A stretch of 38,792 nt of DNA from Clostridia bacterium (GTDB lineage: Bacteria > Bacillota > Clostridia > Oscillospirales > CAG-272): assembly GCA_017621695.1 (NCBI GenBank), contig JAGASP010000119.1, positions 1-38,792 of the forward strand. Reading direction: 5' to 3'. The translations under genes were made by a program, and so were the position numbers. Below are positions 1 to 8,530 of the stretch, one piece after another (positions within the stretch are counted from its first letter, which is position 1; the number at the start of each line of letters is the position of its first letter). Below the pieces are notes generated by a model. It did no database searches and was not told where the DNA came from. It worked only from the letters and a program-made list of their open reading frames with translations.

Positions 1-250
1 GCCCCCTGAACCCTATGATGATGGCCGGCGGTTTCGGGGGCGGCCTTGAGCGCCCTGAATTTGATAAAATTGTTTTGCGAAGCAAAACTTCCTTATTCTA
101 TAAGGAAAATTTGATTTAGCAAAGAAAAATCAACAGCGATTCTATTTGTCAAAAATCTTCTTGCGGCTTCCGCCGCGCGCCGAGGCGCTCACGGCCGCCC
201 TCGGCACTGCCGGCCACCATCATAAGGTGCAGGGGCTACGCCCCTGCACC
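1..250. repeat. Long imperfect inverted repeat with internal hairpins, intergenic
   Basis: Bases 17-55 pair with 183-221 (about 32 of 39 positions match as an inverted repeat), and the pairing continues loosely outward to the window start. Between the arms lie three perfect small hairpins: GTTTTGC/GCAAAAC (72-78/82-88), TTCCTTA/TAAGGAA (89-95/101-107) and TTGATTT/AAATCAA (111-117/127-133). Beyond the right arm is an 11-bp hairpin, GGTGCAGGGGC/GCCCCTGCACC (226-236/240-250), with loop TAC. No transposase or RNA family is recognised. A reading frame at 3-119 enters from the left and ends TAG; it could be the tail of an upstream gene, but nothing in it is recognisable. The layout resembles a non-autonomous palindromic element or a structured RNA. 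Confidence 0.55.
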
Positions 251-430
251 CCCTTAGGCCGCTAAACAACAATTTACTTACTATGCTAAATAATCTTTTA
301 AAACACTCCTATTATACACAAAAATCGCCTTTTAGTCAAACGAAATCCCTCGAAAAACCGCCTGTTCAAAAAAAGTTTACATTAAAGACGGGAATATTTT
401 CGTTATCCTCTTTTCTATTGACAAAAAATA

Positions 431-439
431 TGGTATAAT
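431..439 (+). promoter_or_regulatory. Extended -10 promoter of ppdK
   Basis: TGGTATAAT matches the extended -10 consensus TGnTATAAT exactly. A perfect TTGACA sits at 418-423, but only 10 bp upstream, too close to act as the -35 for this -10. At the proper 17-bp distance (411-416) there is only TTTTCT, so the extended -10 probably compensates. Transcription would begin near 446, giving a leader of about 70 nt. From 251 to 430 nothing else is seen beyond AT-rich sequence. Confidence 0.6.
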
Positions 440-449
440 ACATGGTGGT

Positions 450-467
450 TTATGGTGTTTACCATAA
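450..467. promoter_or_regulatory. Palindrome at the ppdK transcription start (candidate operator)
   Basis: TTATGGT (450-456) and ACCATAA (461-467) form a perfect 7-bp inverted repeat with a 4-base spacer. It lies 10 to 28 bases downstream of the -10 box, where a bound repressor could block initiation or early elongation. A small hairpin near the 5' end of the mRNA is the alternative. The regulator is unknown. Confidence 0.4.
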
Positions 468-515
468 CCGATACCCGGTTTATAAAAAATCTATATAAAA
501 TGGAGGATTACGCCA

Positions 516-3146
516 ATGGCAAAGAAGTATTGTTACCTCTTTACTGAAGGTAACGCCAACATGAGAGAGCTTCTGGGCGGTAAGGGTGCAAACCTTGCCG
601 AAATGACCAACATCGGTCTGCCTGTACCCCAGGGCTTCACCATCAGCACCGAGGCCTGCACCCAGTACTACGAGGATGGCCGTCAGATCAATCCTGAGAT
701 CCAGGCTGAGATCAACGAGTACATCGTCAAGATGGAGGCTGTCACCGGTAAGAAGTTCGGTGATCTCGAGAACCCCCTGCTCGTTTCCGTACGTTCCGGC
801 GCCCGCGCATCCATGCCCGGTATGATGGATACCATCCTGAACCTGGGTCTGAATGAGCAGGTTGTTGAAGTTATGGCTGAGAAGTCCGGCAATGCTCGTT
901 GGGCTTACGACTGCTACAGAAGATTTATCCAGATGTACTCCGACGTCGTTATGGAAGTCGGTAAGAAGTACTTCGAGGAGCTCATCGACAAGATGAAGGA
1001 AGAGAAGGGCGTGAAGCTCGACGTCGAGCTGACCGCTGAGGACCTCAAGGAGCTGGCTAACCAGTTCAAGGCTGAGTACAAGGCTAAGATCGGTTCCGAC
1101 TTCCCCTCCGACCCCAAGGAGCAGCTCATGGGCGCTGTAAAGGCAGTGTTCCGCTCTTGGGACAACCCCCGTGCAAACGTCTACCGTCGTGACAACGATA
1201 TCCCCTACAGCTGGGGTACCGCAGTCAACGTACAGGCAATGGCATTCGGTAACATGGGTGACGATTGCGGTACCGGTGTTGCCTTCACTCGTGACCCCTC
1301 CACCGGTGAGAAGAAGCTCATGGGTGAGTTCCTGACCAACGCTCAGGGTGAGGACGTCGTTGCAGGCGTTCGTACTCCCATGCCCATCGCTCAGATGGCT
1401 GAGAAGTTCCCCGAGGCTTACGAGCAGTTCGTTAAGGTCTGCGAGATCCTCGAGAACCACTACCACGATATGCAGGATATGGAGTTCACCGTTGAGCACG
1501 GCAAGCTCTATATGCTCCAGACCCGTAACGGTAAGAGAACCGCTCCCGCAGCTCTGCAGATCGCTGTCGATCTCGTAGCTGAGGGTCACAAGACCGAGGA
1601 AGAGGCCGTTCTGATGATCGATCCTCGTAACCTCGACACCCTTCTCCATCCCCAGTTCGACGCTAAGGCTCTGAAGGCAGCTAACCCTGTCGGTAAGGGT
1701 CTGGGCGCATCCCCCGGTGCTGCTTGCGGTCAGGTCGTCTTCTCCGCTGAGGACGCTGAGGCTTGGCACGCTGCCGGCAAGAAGGTCGTTCTGGTTCGTC
1801 TCGAGACCTCTCCCGAGGACATCACCGGTATGAAGGCTTCTCAGGGTATCCTGACTGTCCGCGGTGGTATGACCTCCCACGCAGCCGTTGTTGCCCGCGG
1901 TATGGGTAAGTGCTGCGTTTCCGGTTGCGGTGAGATCGCTATGGACGAGGAGAACAAGAAGTTCACTCTGGCCGGCAAGACCTATGTCGAGGGCGACTAC
2001 ATCTCCATCGACGGTTCCACCGGTAAGATCTACGACGGTATCATCCCCACCGTTGACGCTGAGATCTCCGGCAACTTCGGCACCATCATGGGCTGGGCTG
2101 ACAAGTTCCGCACCCTGAAGGTCCGCACCAACGCCGACACGCCTGCCGACGCTAAGAAGGCTCGCGAGCTGGGCGCTGAGGGTATCGGTCTCTGCCGTAC
2201 CGAGCATATGTTCTTCGAGGCTGACAGAATCGCCGCTTTCCGCGAGATGATCTGCGCTGACACCGCCGAGGAGCGTGAGGTTGCTCTGGCTAAGATCCTG
2301 CCTTACCAGCAGGGCGACTTCGAGAAGCTCTATGAGGCTCTCGAGGGCACGCCCGTGTGCATCCGTTTCCTGGATCCTCCTCTCCATGAGTTCGTTCCCA
2401 CCACTGAGGAAGACATCGCTCTGCTCGCTAACGCACAGGGCAAGACCGTTGAGGATATCAAGGCTATCATTTCTTCTCTGCATGAGTTCAACCCCATGAT
2501 GGGTCACCGTGGCTGCCGTCTGGCTGTTACCTATCCCGAGATCGCCAAGATGCAGACCGCTGCTGTCATTCGTGCTGCTATCAACGTTCAGAAGAAGCAT
2601 CCCGAGTGGAAGATGGTTCCCGAGATCATGATTCCTCTGGTAGGCGAAGTCAAGGAGCTGAAGTACGTCAAGTCCGTTGTGGTTGCTACTGCTGACGCAG
2701 AGATCGCAGCTGCCGGTGTTGAGCTTGACTACGAGGTCGGTACCATGATCGAGATTCCTCGTGCATGCCTGACCGCTGACGAGATCGCTCAGAACGCTGA
2801 CTTCTTCTGCTTCGGTACCAACGACCTGACCCAGATGACCTTCGGCTTCTCCCGTGACGACGCAGGTAAGTTCCTGACCGCTTACTATGACACCAAGATC
2901 TTCGAGAACGATCCCTTCGCTAAGCTCGACCAGACCGGTGTTGGTAAGCTCATGAATATGGCTGTGAAGGACGGTCGCGCTAACAACGCTAAGCTGCACA
3001 TCGGTATCTGCGGTGAGCACGGTGGTGATCCCACATCCGTCGAGTTCTGCCACGAGCTGGGTTTGGACTACGTGTCCTGCTCTCCCTTCCGTGTGCCGAT
3101 CGCTCGTCTGGCTGCTGCTCAGGCTGCTATCAAGGCTAAGAACTAA
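516..3146 (+). CDS. ppdK: Pyruvate, phosphate dikinase
   Basis: Cytosolic enzyme interconverting pyruvate + ATP + Pi and PEP + AMP + PPi; in anaerobes it often works glycolytically or links amino-acid-derived pyruvate to PEP. At 876 residues it has the normal full length. The N-terminal ATP-grasp domain opens with GGKGANLAEM. The phosphorylatable swivelling-domain histidine is in GGMTSHAAVVARG at His455, the same number as in the Clostridium symbiosum enzyme. The C-terminal PEP/pyruvate TIM barrel carries GTNDLTQM and GICGEHGGDP with the catalytic cysteine at 832. GGAGG at 502-506, ten bases ahead of ATG, fixes the start. Codon use is strongly biased (CTG/CTC, GGT, AAG), consistent with high expression, and this bias leaves a long meaningless open frame on the other strand. 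It is transcribed alone, with a terminator directly downstream. Confidence 0.97.
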   Translation: MAKKYCYLFTEGNANMRELLGGKGANLAEMTNIGLPVPQGFTISTEACTQYYEDGRQINPEIQAEINEYIVKMEAVTGKKFGDLENPLLVSVRSGARASMPGMMDTILNLGLNEQVVEVMAEKSGNARWAYDCYRRFIQMYSDVVMEVGKKYFEELIDKMKEEKGVKLDVELTAEDLKELANQFKAEYKAKIGSDFPSDPKEQLMGAVKAVFRSWDNPRANVYRRDNDIPYSWGTAVNVQAMAFGNMGDDCGTGVAFTRDPSTGEKKLMGEFLTNAQGEDVVAGVRTPMPIAQMAEKFPEAYEQFVKVCEILENHYHDMQDMEFTVEHGKLYMLQTRNGKRTAPAALQIAVDLVAEGHKTEEEAVLMIDPRNLDTLLHPQFDAKALKAANPVGKGLGASPGAACGQVVFSAEDAEAWHAAGKKVVLVRLETSPEDITGMKASQGILTVRGGMTSHAAVVARGMGKCCVSGCGEIAMDEENKKFTLAGKTYVEGDYISIDGSTGKIYDGIIPTVDAEISGNFGTIMGWADKFRTLKVRTNADTPADAKKARELGAEGIGLCRTEHMFFEADRIAAFREMICADTAEEREVALAKILPYQQGDFEKLYEALEGTPVCIRFLDPPLHEFVPTTEEDIALLANAQGKTVEDIKAIISSLHEFNPMMGHRGCRLAVTYPEIAKMQTAAVIRAAINVQKKHPEWKMVPEIMIPLVGEVKELKYVKSVVVATADAEIAAAGVELDYEVGTMIEIPRACLTADEIAQNADFFCFGTNDLTQMTFGFSRDDAGKFLTAYYDTKIFENDPFAKLDQTGVGKLMNMAVKDGRANNAKLHIGICGEHGGDPTSVEFCHELGLDYVSCSPFRVPIARLAAAQAAIKAKN

Positions 3147-3172
3147 TCTTAACCTCAATTTAAAATTCCAAA

Positions 3173-3196
3173 GGGGAGCTTCTTTTGAAGCTCCCC
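3173..3196. other. Perfect 10-bp hairpin after ppdK
   Basis: GGGGAGCTTC (3173-3182), loop TTTT, GAAGCTCCCC (3187-3196). No T-tract follows, so it is more likely a 3'-end stabilising structure, or a relative of the intergenic hairpin repeats seen near 9.3 and 11 kb, than the terminator itself. Confidence 0.5.
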
Positions 3197-3217
3197 ACCC
3201 AATAAGTCATTTGACGG

Positions 3218-3259
3218 ACGGTGGAGGGTGTGATTTTTCACGCCTTCCGCCGTTTTCCT
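3218..3259 (+). terminator. Intrinsic terminator of ppdK
   Basis: A 16-bp RNA stem (3218-3233 with 3238-3253) with three G-U pairs and a TTTT loop, followed at once by TTTCCTTT. It separates ppdK from the lipoprotein gene that begins at 3283. Confidence 0.75.
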
Positions 3260-3282
3260 TTACCCTCGAAAGGAGGATAGAC

Positions 3283-5637
3283 ATGAAAAGATGTTCTTTG
3301 CTCACGTTATCCGCCCTCCTGTGTGTCCTTTTGGCCTTTGTTGCCATAGGATGTACCTCTGAAATTGAGCCTGCCGAAACTTCTCCCGAATCAGCCATTA
3401 CAGAGGCGCTCTCTATAGAGATCACTGCTGCGGAGGAGAAGGAATCTGTTACCGACCCTGTCACTGAAGCGCCCACCGACCCTGTCACCGAAGCGCCTAC
3501 CGAAGCGCCTACCAACCCGCCCGCGCTCATCGAGCAAGCCTTTGAGGAGCACGGAGAAGGCGACACGATTCCTTGTGACAAGGCAACGCCCCTGCCTCAA
3601 AAATATGAAGAACCTCCCGTGGTCGTGTCGGATAGCCGTCTGCTGGCCGATGACAGATCCACGGCCATCTACTATACGTCTACCTTTTACGGCCACGACA
3701 GCGCCATTGACCGTGACCTTATGCAGTACGGCTGGAGCTTTGCGGGTGTATCCTTGGAGGATACGCTCTATCGGGGCGAATGCTATTTTGCAGAAATGAC
3801 AGGTGACCTGTACGACGACATGATCGTTTATGAAGACGGCGAGCTTCGGGTATATCCCGCCGTGGTCACCACCAATAAGACTTTTGAATACAACGGCATC
3901 ACCTACGATTCGGTATATGCCGACAAGAACTCGGATTATTCCTTTGGGGAACCGAGAATATACTATATTCCTTTCAGCGGCACCCTTCGCGGCGTCGCAG
4001 ACTTTAACGGCGACGGTTACAACGATTTTCTGTTTGTGAAGGACGACGGCACCCTGATCGTGGGTTACGGACGCAAGCCGAAGGAAACGCGCATTAAGGT
4101 CGCCTTTGACTCCTATAGAGTCGGAAAGCTGAACGGTGACCCCCAAAAGCTCTACGTGGGGGACGTCAACGGAGACCGCTGTGCCGACCTTCTCTACATA
4201 GAAGAGCACACCGTTACTGTGGCGTACAAAACGGGGAATCATCCCTTCAATCCCCGGTTTACCTTAGGCGAGCCTGTCACGTTGCCCTTTGATGAAGCCT
4301 ATGATCGCCTCAACGTGGGTGATATCAACAACGACGGTCGGGTCGATATCGCATGGTTCATCGAGGAATCCAAAAAATTCCGCTCCGTGTTTGGCCGTGG
4401 AGACGGCAGCTTCGGCCCCCATGCCGATGAGATGGGCGTGGCCCAGGGCAATACCAATCTGTATGCCTTATCAGAGCGCCTTCGCTTATCCCAAGTGCAG
4501 TATTTTGCTCTCGGCGACATAACGGGTGACGGTGTTCCCGATATCCTAACCCACGCAAACGGTGGCACTCTGGAGGGCTTTTCTCTGCTCATCAGTGCTT
4601 CCGATCCGCCCTACGACTACTCCCTTTTCGGTATGCTCACCGAGGAAGGCACCTATAAAATGTTTGCAGGTGGCCGCTGGTACGACCAATCCGAAGCTGT
4701 CAAGGACAGCCTTATCGGCGATGGCTACGGCGATGGCGACCATGTGATGATGTATTTTTCCGAGGACGGCATCCATTGGCAGAGACACATTGACGGTCCC
4801 GCCTTCTATCTTGGCCTTGAACAGGGACAGGACGGTTGGGAAGAGATCGGCGACGGCTGGTGGACGGGCAACACCCTGGAGCCCGAGGTGGTCTATGTGG
4901 ACGGTGTGTATCACATGATCCTGCAATCCAGCGGCTTGACCCAAAGCGGCTGGTACGGAGACTATCTGAACTACGCCTCCTCCTCCGACGGTATTCACTT
5001 CATCCGCAAGACCGACTCCCCCATCATCCTGCCCGAACCGGGTAAGGATTTTACTCAATTCAAAGAGATCTACGGCTTTGAGATCGGCTTTAACCATCAC
5101 GAGCTGATCTACGTCCCCGACGATCCTGACGGCAAGGTCTTTCACCTGTACGCGGGTCACTTCAGTAACAATAACTGGGCCGGCTACGTCCGCATCCGAT
5201 CTTCGGATCCTACCACCTTCTACTGGAGTGATCGGGAAAGCACGAGCGGCTTTTCTCAGATCGGCAACCAGATCGGCTACATCAATAATTATGACGGCGA
5301 GGGCAACCGCCTGTATCTCCGCATCACCTTCCACGATTATGCTGACAAGAATGGCAGCCGCTCGGTACCGACATTGCAATATTCCTTTGACGGGTTGAAT
5401 TTCCGCAGTACGAGTATCAATCTGGCCTCGGTGGACGTGACGAATCCCATCTCCGAAAACAACCGCAACGTCTACTTCCTGGGCTTCTGTACCCTCAACG
5501 GCACGGGCGAGATCCCGCAAAATGAGGACGGTAGCTACCAACTGATCTATTTGGCCACCACCGCCAATGCTCCCGGCGGTATGCCCATCTTCTGGGCAGA
5601 AGCAGGCGTGGGTGTCATGGATTTCACTTTAAAATAA
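3283..5637 (+). CDS. Secreted lipoprotein with FG-GAP/VCBS repeats and a beta-propeller-like C-terminus
   Basis: 784 residues. A signal peptide ends in a lipobox (VAIGC, Cys24), so the mature protein should be anchored to the outer face of the membrane. A Pro/Thr/Glu linker with repeated TEAPTDPV units follows (about 55-85). Residues about 240-420 hold four FG-GAP/VCBS-type calcium-binding blades with D-x-N/T-G-D-G-style motifs (DFNGDGYNDF, GDVNGDRCAD, GDINNDGRVD, GDITGDGVPD). The C-terminal 300 residues (SEDGIHWQR, SSSDGIHF, FSFDGLNF-like motifs) look like a GH43/GH32-type five-bladed propeller, which points to polysaccharide binding or cleavage. AAAGGAGG ten bases before ATG 3283 supports this start; the frame is open further upstream into ppdK but without ribosome-site support. 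It is the first gene of a four-gene sugar-related set. Exact substrate and catalytic activity cannot be read. Confidence 0.85.
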   Translation: MKRCSLLTLSALLCVLLAFVAIGCTSEIEPAETSPESAITEALSIEITAAEEKESVTDPVTEAPTDPVTEAPTEAPTNPPALIEQAFEEHGEGDTIPCDKATPLPQKYEEPPVVVSDSRLLADDRSTAIYYTSTFYGHDSAIDRDLMQYGWSFAGVSLEDTLYRGECYFAEMTGDLYDDMIVYEDGELRVYPAVVTTNKTFEYNGITYDSVYADKNSDYSFGEPRIYYIPFSGTLRGVADFNGDGYNDFLFVKDDGTLIVGYGRKPKETRIKVAFDSYRVGKLNGDPQKLYVGDVNGDRCADLLYIEEHTVTVAYKTGNHPFNPRFTLGEPVTLPFDEAYDRLNVGDINNDGRVDIAWFIEESKKFRSVFGRGDGSFGPHADEMGVAQGNTNLYALSERLRLSQVQYFALGDITGDGVPDILTHANGGTLEGFSLLISASDPPYDYSLFGMLTEEGTYKMFAGGRWYDQSEAVKDSLIGDGYGDGDHVMMYFSEDGIHWQRHIDGPAFYLGLEQGQDGWEEIGDGWWTGNTLEPEVVYVDGVYHMILQSSGLTQSGWYGDYLNYASSSDGIHFIRKTDSPIILPEPGKDFTQFKEIYGFEIGFNHHELIYVPDDPDGKVFHLYAGHFSNNNWAGYVRIRSSDPTTFYWSDRESTSGFSQIGNQIGYINNYDGEGNRLYLRITFHDYADKNGSRSVPTLQYSFDGLNFRSTSINLASVDVTNPISENNRNVYFLGFCTLNGTGEIPQNEDGSYQLIYLATTANAPGGMPIFWAEAGVGVMDFTLK

Positions 5638-5651
5638 AGAAAGGGTTACGT

Positions 5652-6404
5652 ATGCTCCAAGATTTACATTCACATACCTACTATTCCTTCTGTGGCAAGG
5701 ACACACCCGAAGCCATCGTGGAGGCCGCCATTGCTGGGGGGCTGGAGCTGTTCGGCATCACCGACCACAACTACGGCATCGGCTATGCCCGTCACAGCGT
5801 CTTCTGCGCCACCGCCAACATGGAGCTGGACAACTACGAGCGCACCCTGCGCCGCTATTACGATCATATCAATTTGATCAAGGAAAAGTATGCCGATCGC
5901 ATCCAAGTTTTACGCGGTATTGAACTGTGCACGCTGAAAAGCGAACAGCACCCCAACTTTTCCCTCCCTGACAGCGCGGATATCTCCTATTTTGACTATT
6001 GTCTGATCGAAAACGTGGACAATCCCACCTCTATGACGGGCGGGGATCTGTTCGCCTTCGCCAAGCGTTGCGGATGTCCTACCGTGGGCGTGGCGCACAC
6101 GGATCTCTTTGGCCACGCGAAGAAGCTGGGCATTGATCCTTTGGACTACTTCAAACGCATGGCCGACGAGAACATTTTCTGGGAGATGAATGTCAGCTAC
6201 GACTCCATCCACGGTTACCGTGAGCACGCGTATTTTCTGGAGTTCTTTAACAACAAGGAACAGCAGGAGATCATCCGCAAGTCGGGTGTGCGTGTCAGCG
6301 TGGGCTTTGACGGCCACCGCGTGGAGGACTATCTCCCTGAGCGCGTCAAGGATTATTGCAACCGACTGACCGAATTGGAAATCAAAAAACCGTTTGAAGA
6401 ATAA
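5652..6404 (+). CDS. PHP-domain metal-dependent phosphoesterase
   Basis: 250 residues, the usual size for a stand-alone PHP protein of the histidinol-phosphatase type. The metal-binding signature is visible in order: HSH (His6, His8), TDHN (Asp38, His39), a glutamate in RGIEL, VAHTD, and the C-terminal GFDGHR. Members hydrolyse phosphomonoesters or nucleotides at a two- or three-metal centre in the cytoplasm. No signal peptide is present. It begins 14 bases after the previous stop, with GAAAGGG as a modest ribosome site, and the next gene starts ten bases after its stop, so it is probably cotranscribed with two lipoprotein glycosidase-like genes. That context hints at a sugar phosphate substrate, but histidinol phosphate cannot be excluded; no other histidine gene is in the window. 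Confidence 0.85.
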   Translation: MLQDLHSHTYYSFCGKDTPEAIVEAAIAGGLELFGITDHNYGIGYARHSVFCATANMELDNYERTLRRYYDHINLIKEKYADRIQVLRGIELCTLKSEQHPNFSLPDSADISYFDYCLIENVDNPTSMTGGDLFAFAKRCGCPTVGVAHTDLFGHAKKLGIDPLDYFKRMADENIFWEMNVSYDSIHGYREHAYFLEFFNNKEQQEIIRKSGVRVSVGFDGHRVEDYLPERVKDYCNRLTELEIKKPFEE

Positions 6405-6414
6405 GGTGACACCA

Positions 6415-8442
6415 ATGAAACACATACGCTGGATCACGTGGCTCTTGTGCTTGCTCCTGGCAACCGCTGTGCTTGCCGCCTGTGCATCACAAGATGCTCC
6501 CCCTGTCGCGCATGAACATGATTCTGTAGATGCAACCTCCGAAGCGGACACGGATGCTCCCGACAGCGAAGAAACCGAAACGGCAGGTGCGGCACAAACC
6601 GATGCGGTATCGGATGGCGAAACCGAACCCGATACGGCAGCTGTGACCGAACCCGAGACAAGCGAGGAAAACCCCATGCCTGTAGAACCCATCAATATCC
6701 GGGATCGCTATTTTATTTTCCGCATCTGGAATTTTACCGAACGGAAGCTCAGCACCTTCAAGTACATTGTGGATGCGGCGGCTGCCGACGGATTCAATGC
6801 GATCAAGGTACACATTCCCTGGTACCGCGCAGAGACGGTGTCGGGACAGTACGAATATGCCGTCTTTGATGAAATGATCGACTATGTTGTCAAGGAAAAA
6901 GGCATGAAGGTGGCCATTTCCATAGATCTCACCCGACGCAAGGGAGATACCGTGCTTACCGAGGACGATATCATGCGCGCCCCCAACGGCGACCTTTGCA
7001 TGGGCGGCTCCGAAACGGGCGACCGCCTCCAGATTTCCTTCAACTCTGAGAACGCCGTCACCAAGGCCGTGGCCTTCTACAAGGATGCGGTGAAGCATTA
7101 TGACGAGCGCTACGGTGACGCGGTGCTGTTCTATCTCCCCGCCTTTTCCCAGTACGCTGAGACGGAATACTGGTGCGCAGGAGAGTATGACTATTCCGAC
7201 AATGCCGTAAAAGCATTCCATGCCTACCTGCAGCGTACTTACGGTACCGTGGAGGCGCTGAACACCGCTCTGTCTGCATCCTATGCCTCCTTTGAGGAGG
7301 TCGTGCCGCCTGCGGGAACGGCCGCAGATGCGCTGGGGCAGCTTTGGTATGTCTTCCGTCACGAGAGCCTCAAGGCCGTGATTGACCGCTTGGCCATCGC
7401 GCAGGATGAGGTTGCCGAAAGCACCAAATTTGCCATCCAGGTGGGTTGTGTGTATGATACCGCCTCGGTTCTGCGCGGCACCTTCGGAATTGCGGAGCTG
7501 GCGGAGCACGCCGACGTGGTGTGGATCGACGACGGTCCGCTCATGAATCATCATTTTTCCATGGACTACATCCGCTCTGTTTTGCCCGCATCCGTGGAGC
7601 TGGCACAGGAGATCGACGGCCCTTACCAGAACGGCGCGACCCCCGAAAACTACCTGGCGCAGGGCCTTACCTGCTTTGCGCGCGGCTGTACCTACGTCAG
7701 CGCGGCCAATTGGGGCATCAACGCCGATTATGAGGCCTATCGTCACGTCTGGCAGGAGATCTCCGCCACGTGGTTGGGTGATAATCCCCCCGAGGTCGTG
7801 CAGCCCAACGAAAACACTCCCATGCTGGAGATATCCCTCCGTGAGCTTTTCCAAAGGCGCAACGCCGACCGCTATATAAATCTCTATAAGCGCACCTCGG
7901 TGGACGGCTCTTTTGTGTATATCAAGGTGGTGGATGATCTGACCACCGAGCTCCCTGCGAGCGGTTCTGTTATGTATGCATTCCCCGGTGATTTTGCTAC
8001 CGAGCAGGGGATCAAAAACTGGAATTATTGCACCTACAAACGAAACAAGCTCATTCCCATGACTTTTGATGCGGCAAACAACCGTTGGAAGGGCGAAGGG
8101 GAGTTCAACCTCATTATGAACGGCACCATGCACCCCGACAACGCAGATACCGCGTTGGTATTCAAAGCCCCCAAGGGCGGTGAGATCACCTGCGAATACA
8201 GCTTTGCATTGGCCTCGGATGAGGGAGACGGCGTGATCTTCTATATTCTCCGCAATGGCGAAACGGTGGAGATCGGAGACGCTCGAAACGGAGGTATTCT
8301 TGCAACTTGTGACACACCCGCGGAAGGGAGCATCACCCTGACTGTGGCCGAGGGAGACGAGATCGCCTTTGTCATCAACAAAAACAACAGCACGGCTTTC
8401 GATTCAACCGTGGCATCTGTTATCATCGAATACGAATCATAA
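6415..8442 (+). CDS. Lipoprotein with a GH42-like (beta-galactosidase-type) TIM barrel
   Basis: 675 residues. The signal peptide ends with VLAAC (lipobox Cys23). An acidic Asp/Glu/Thr linker spans about 35-90. The body (about 95-460) reads as a glycoside-hydrolase TIM barrel: NAIKVHIPWYR near the first strands, FSQYAETEYW at a position fitting an acid/base glutamate, and AVKAFHAYLQRTYGTVEALN, which resembles GH42 beta-galactosidases. QEIDGP may hold the second carboxylate. Residues about 555-675 form a C-terminal beta-sandwich. AAGGTG six bases ahead of ATG 6415 favours this start over an in-frame ATG at 6394, which would overlap the upstream gene. Family assignment is by motif resemblance only; GH5 or GH35-like enzymes are alternatives. 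It would act on extracellular glycans, with products used by the downstream isomerase. Confidence 0.75.
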   Translation: MKHIRWITWLLCLLLATAVLAACASQDAPPVAHEHDSVDATSEADTDAPDSEETETAGAAQTDAVSDGETEPDTAAVTEPETSEENPMPVEPINIRDRYFIFRIWNFTERKLSTFKYIVDAAAADGFNAIKVHIPWYRAETVSGQYEYAVFDEMIDYVVKEKGMKVAISIDLTRRKGDTVLTEDDIMRAPNGDLCMGGSETGDRLQISFNSENAVTKAVAFYKDAVKHYDERYGDAVLFYLPAFSQYAETEYWCAGEYDYSDNAVKAFHAYLQRTYGTVEALNTALSASYASFEEVVPPAGTAADALGQLWYVFRHESLKAVIDRLAIAQDEVAESTKFAIQVGCVYDTASVLRGTFGIAELAEHADVVWIDDGPLMNHHFSMDYIRSVLPASVELAQEIDGPYQNGATPENYLAQGLTCFARGCTYVSAANWGINADYEAYRHVWQEISATWLGDNPPEVVQPNENTPMLEISLRELFQRRNADRYINLYKRTSVDGSFVYIKVVDDLTTELPASGSVMYAFPGDFATEQGIKNWNYCTYKRNKLIPMTFDAANNRWKGEGEFNLIMNGTMHPDNADTALVFKAPKGGEITCEYSFALASDEGDGVIFYILRNGETVEIGDARNGGILATCDTPAEGSITLTVAEGDEIAFVINKNNSTAFDSTVASVIIEYES

Positions 8443-8450
8443 TCATTATT

Positions 8451-8504
8451 TTTAAAAGTTTTTGGAGGTCAAGGAACTTTTTCAAAAAGGTTCCTTGCGT
8501 ACTC
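8451..8504 (-). repeat. Intergenic hairpin repeat, copy 1 (reverse orientation)
   Basis: On the minus strand it reads GGAGTACGCAAGG, hairpin, CCTTGACCTCC, then AAAAACTTTTAAAAA. The hairpin (8470-8497) pairs CAAGGAAC with GTTCCTTG plus a T/A run, with one bulged base. It is the same family as the copies at 9274, 10935, 11046 and 11146, but inverted, and fills most of the gap between the GH42-like gene and the isomerase gene. Confidence 0.8.
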
Positions 8505-8530
8505 CATAAAATAAAAAAAGGAGAAACACT

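Noticed and set aside
418..423. TTGACA as -35 of the ppdK promoter
   Set aside because: It is only 10 bp from TATAAT, and at 17 bp downstream there is no acceptable -10.
480..3158. An 892-codon open frame antisense to ppdK
   Set aside because: Same codon-bias effect; PPDK motifs on the plus strand are unambiguous.
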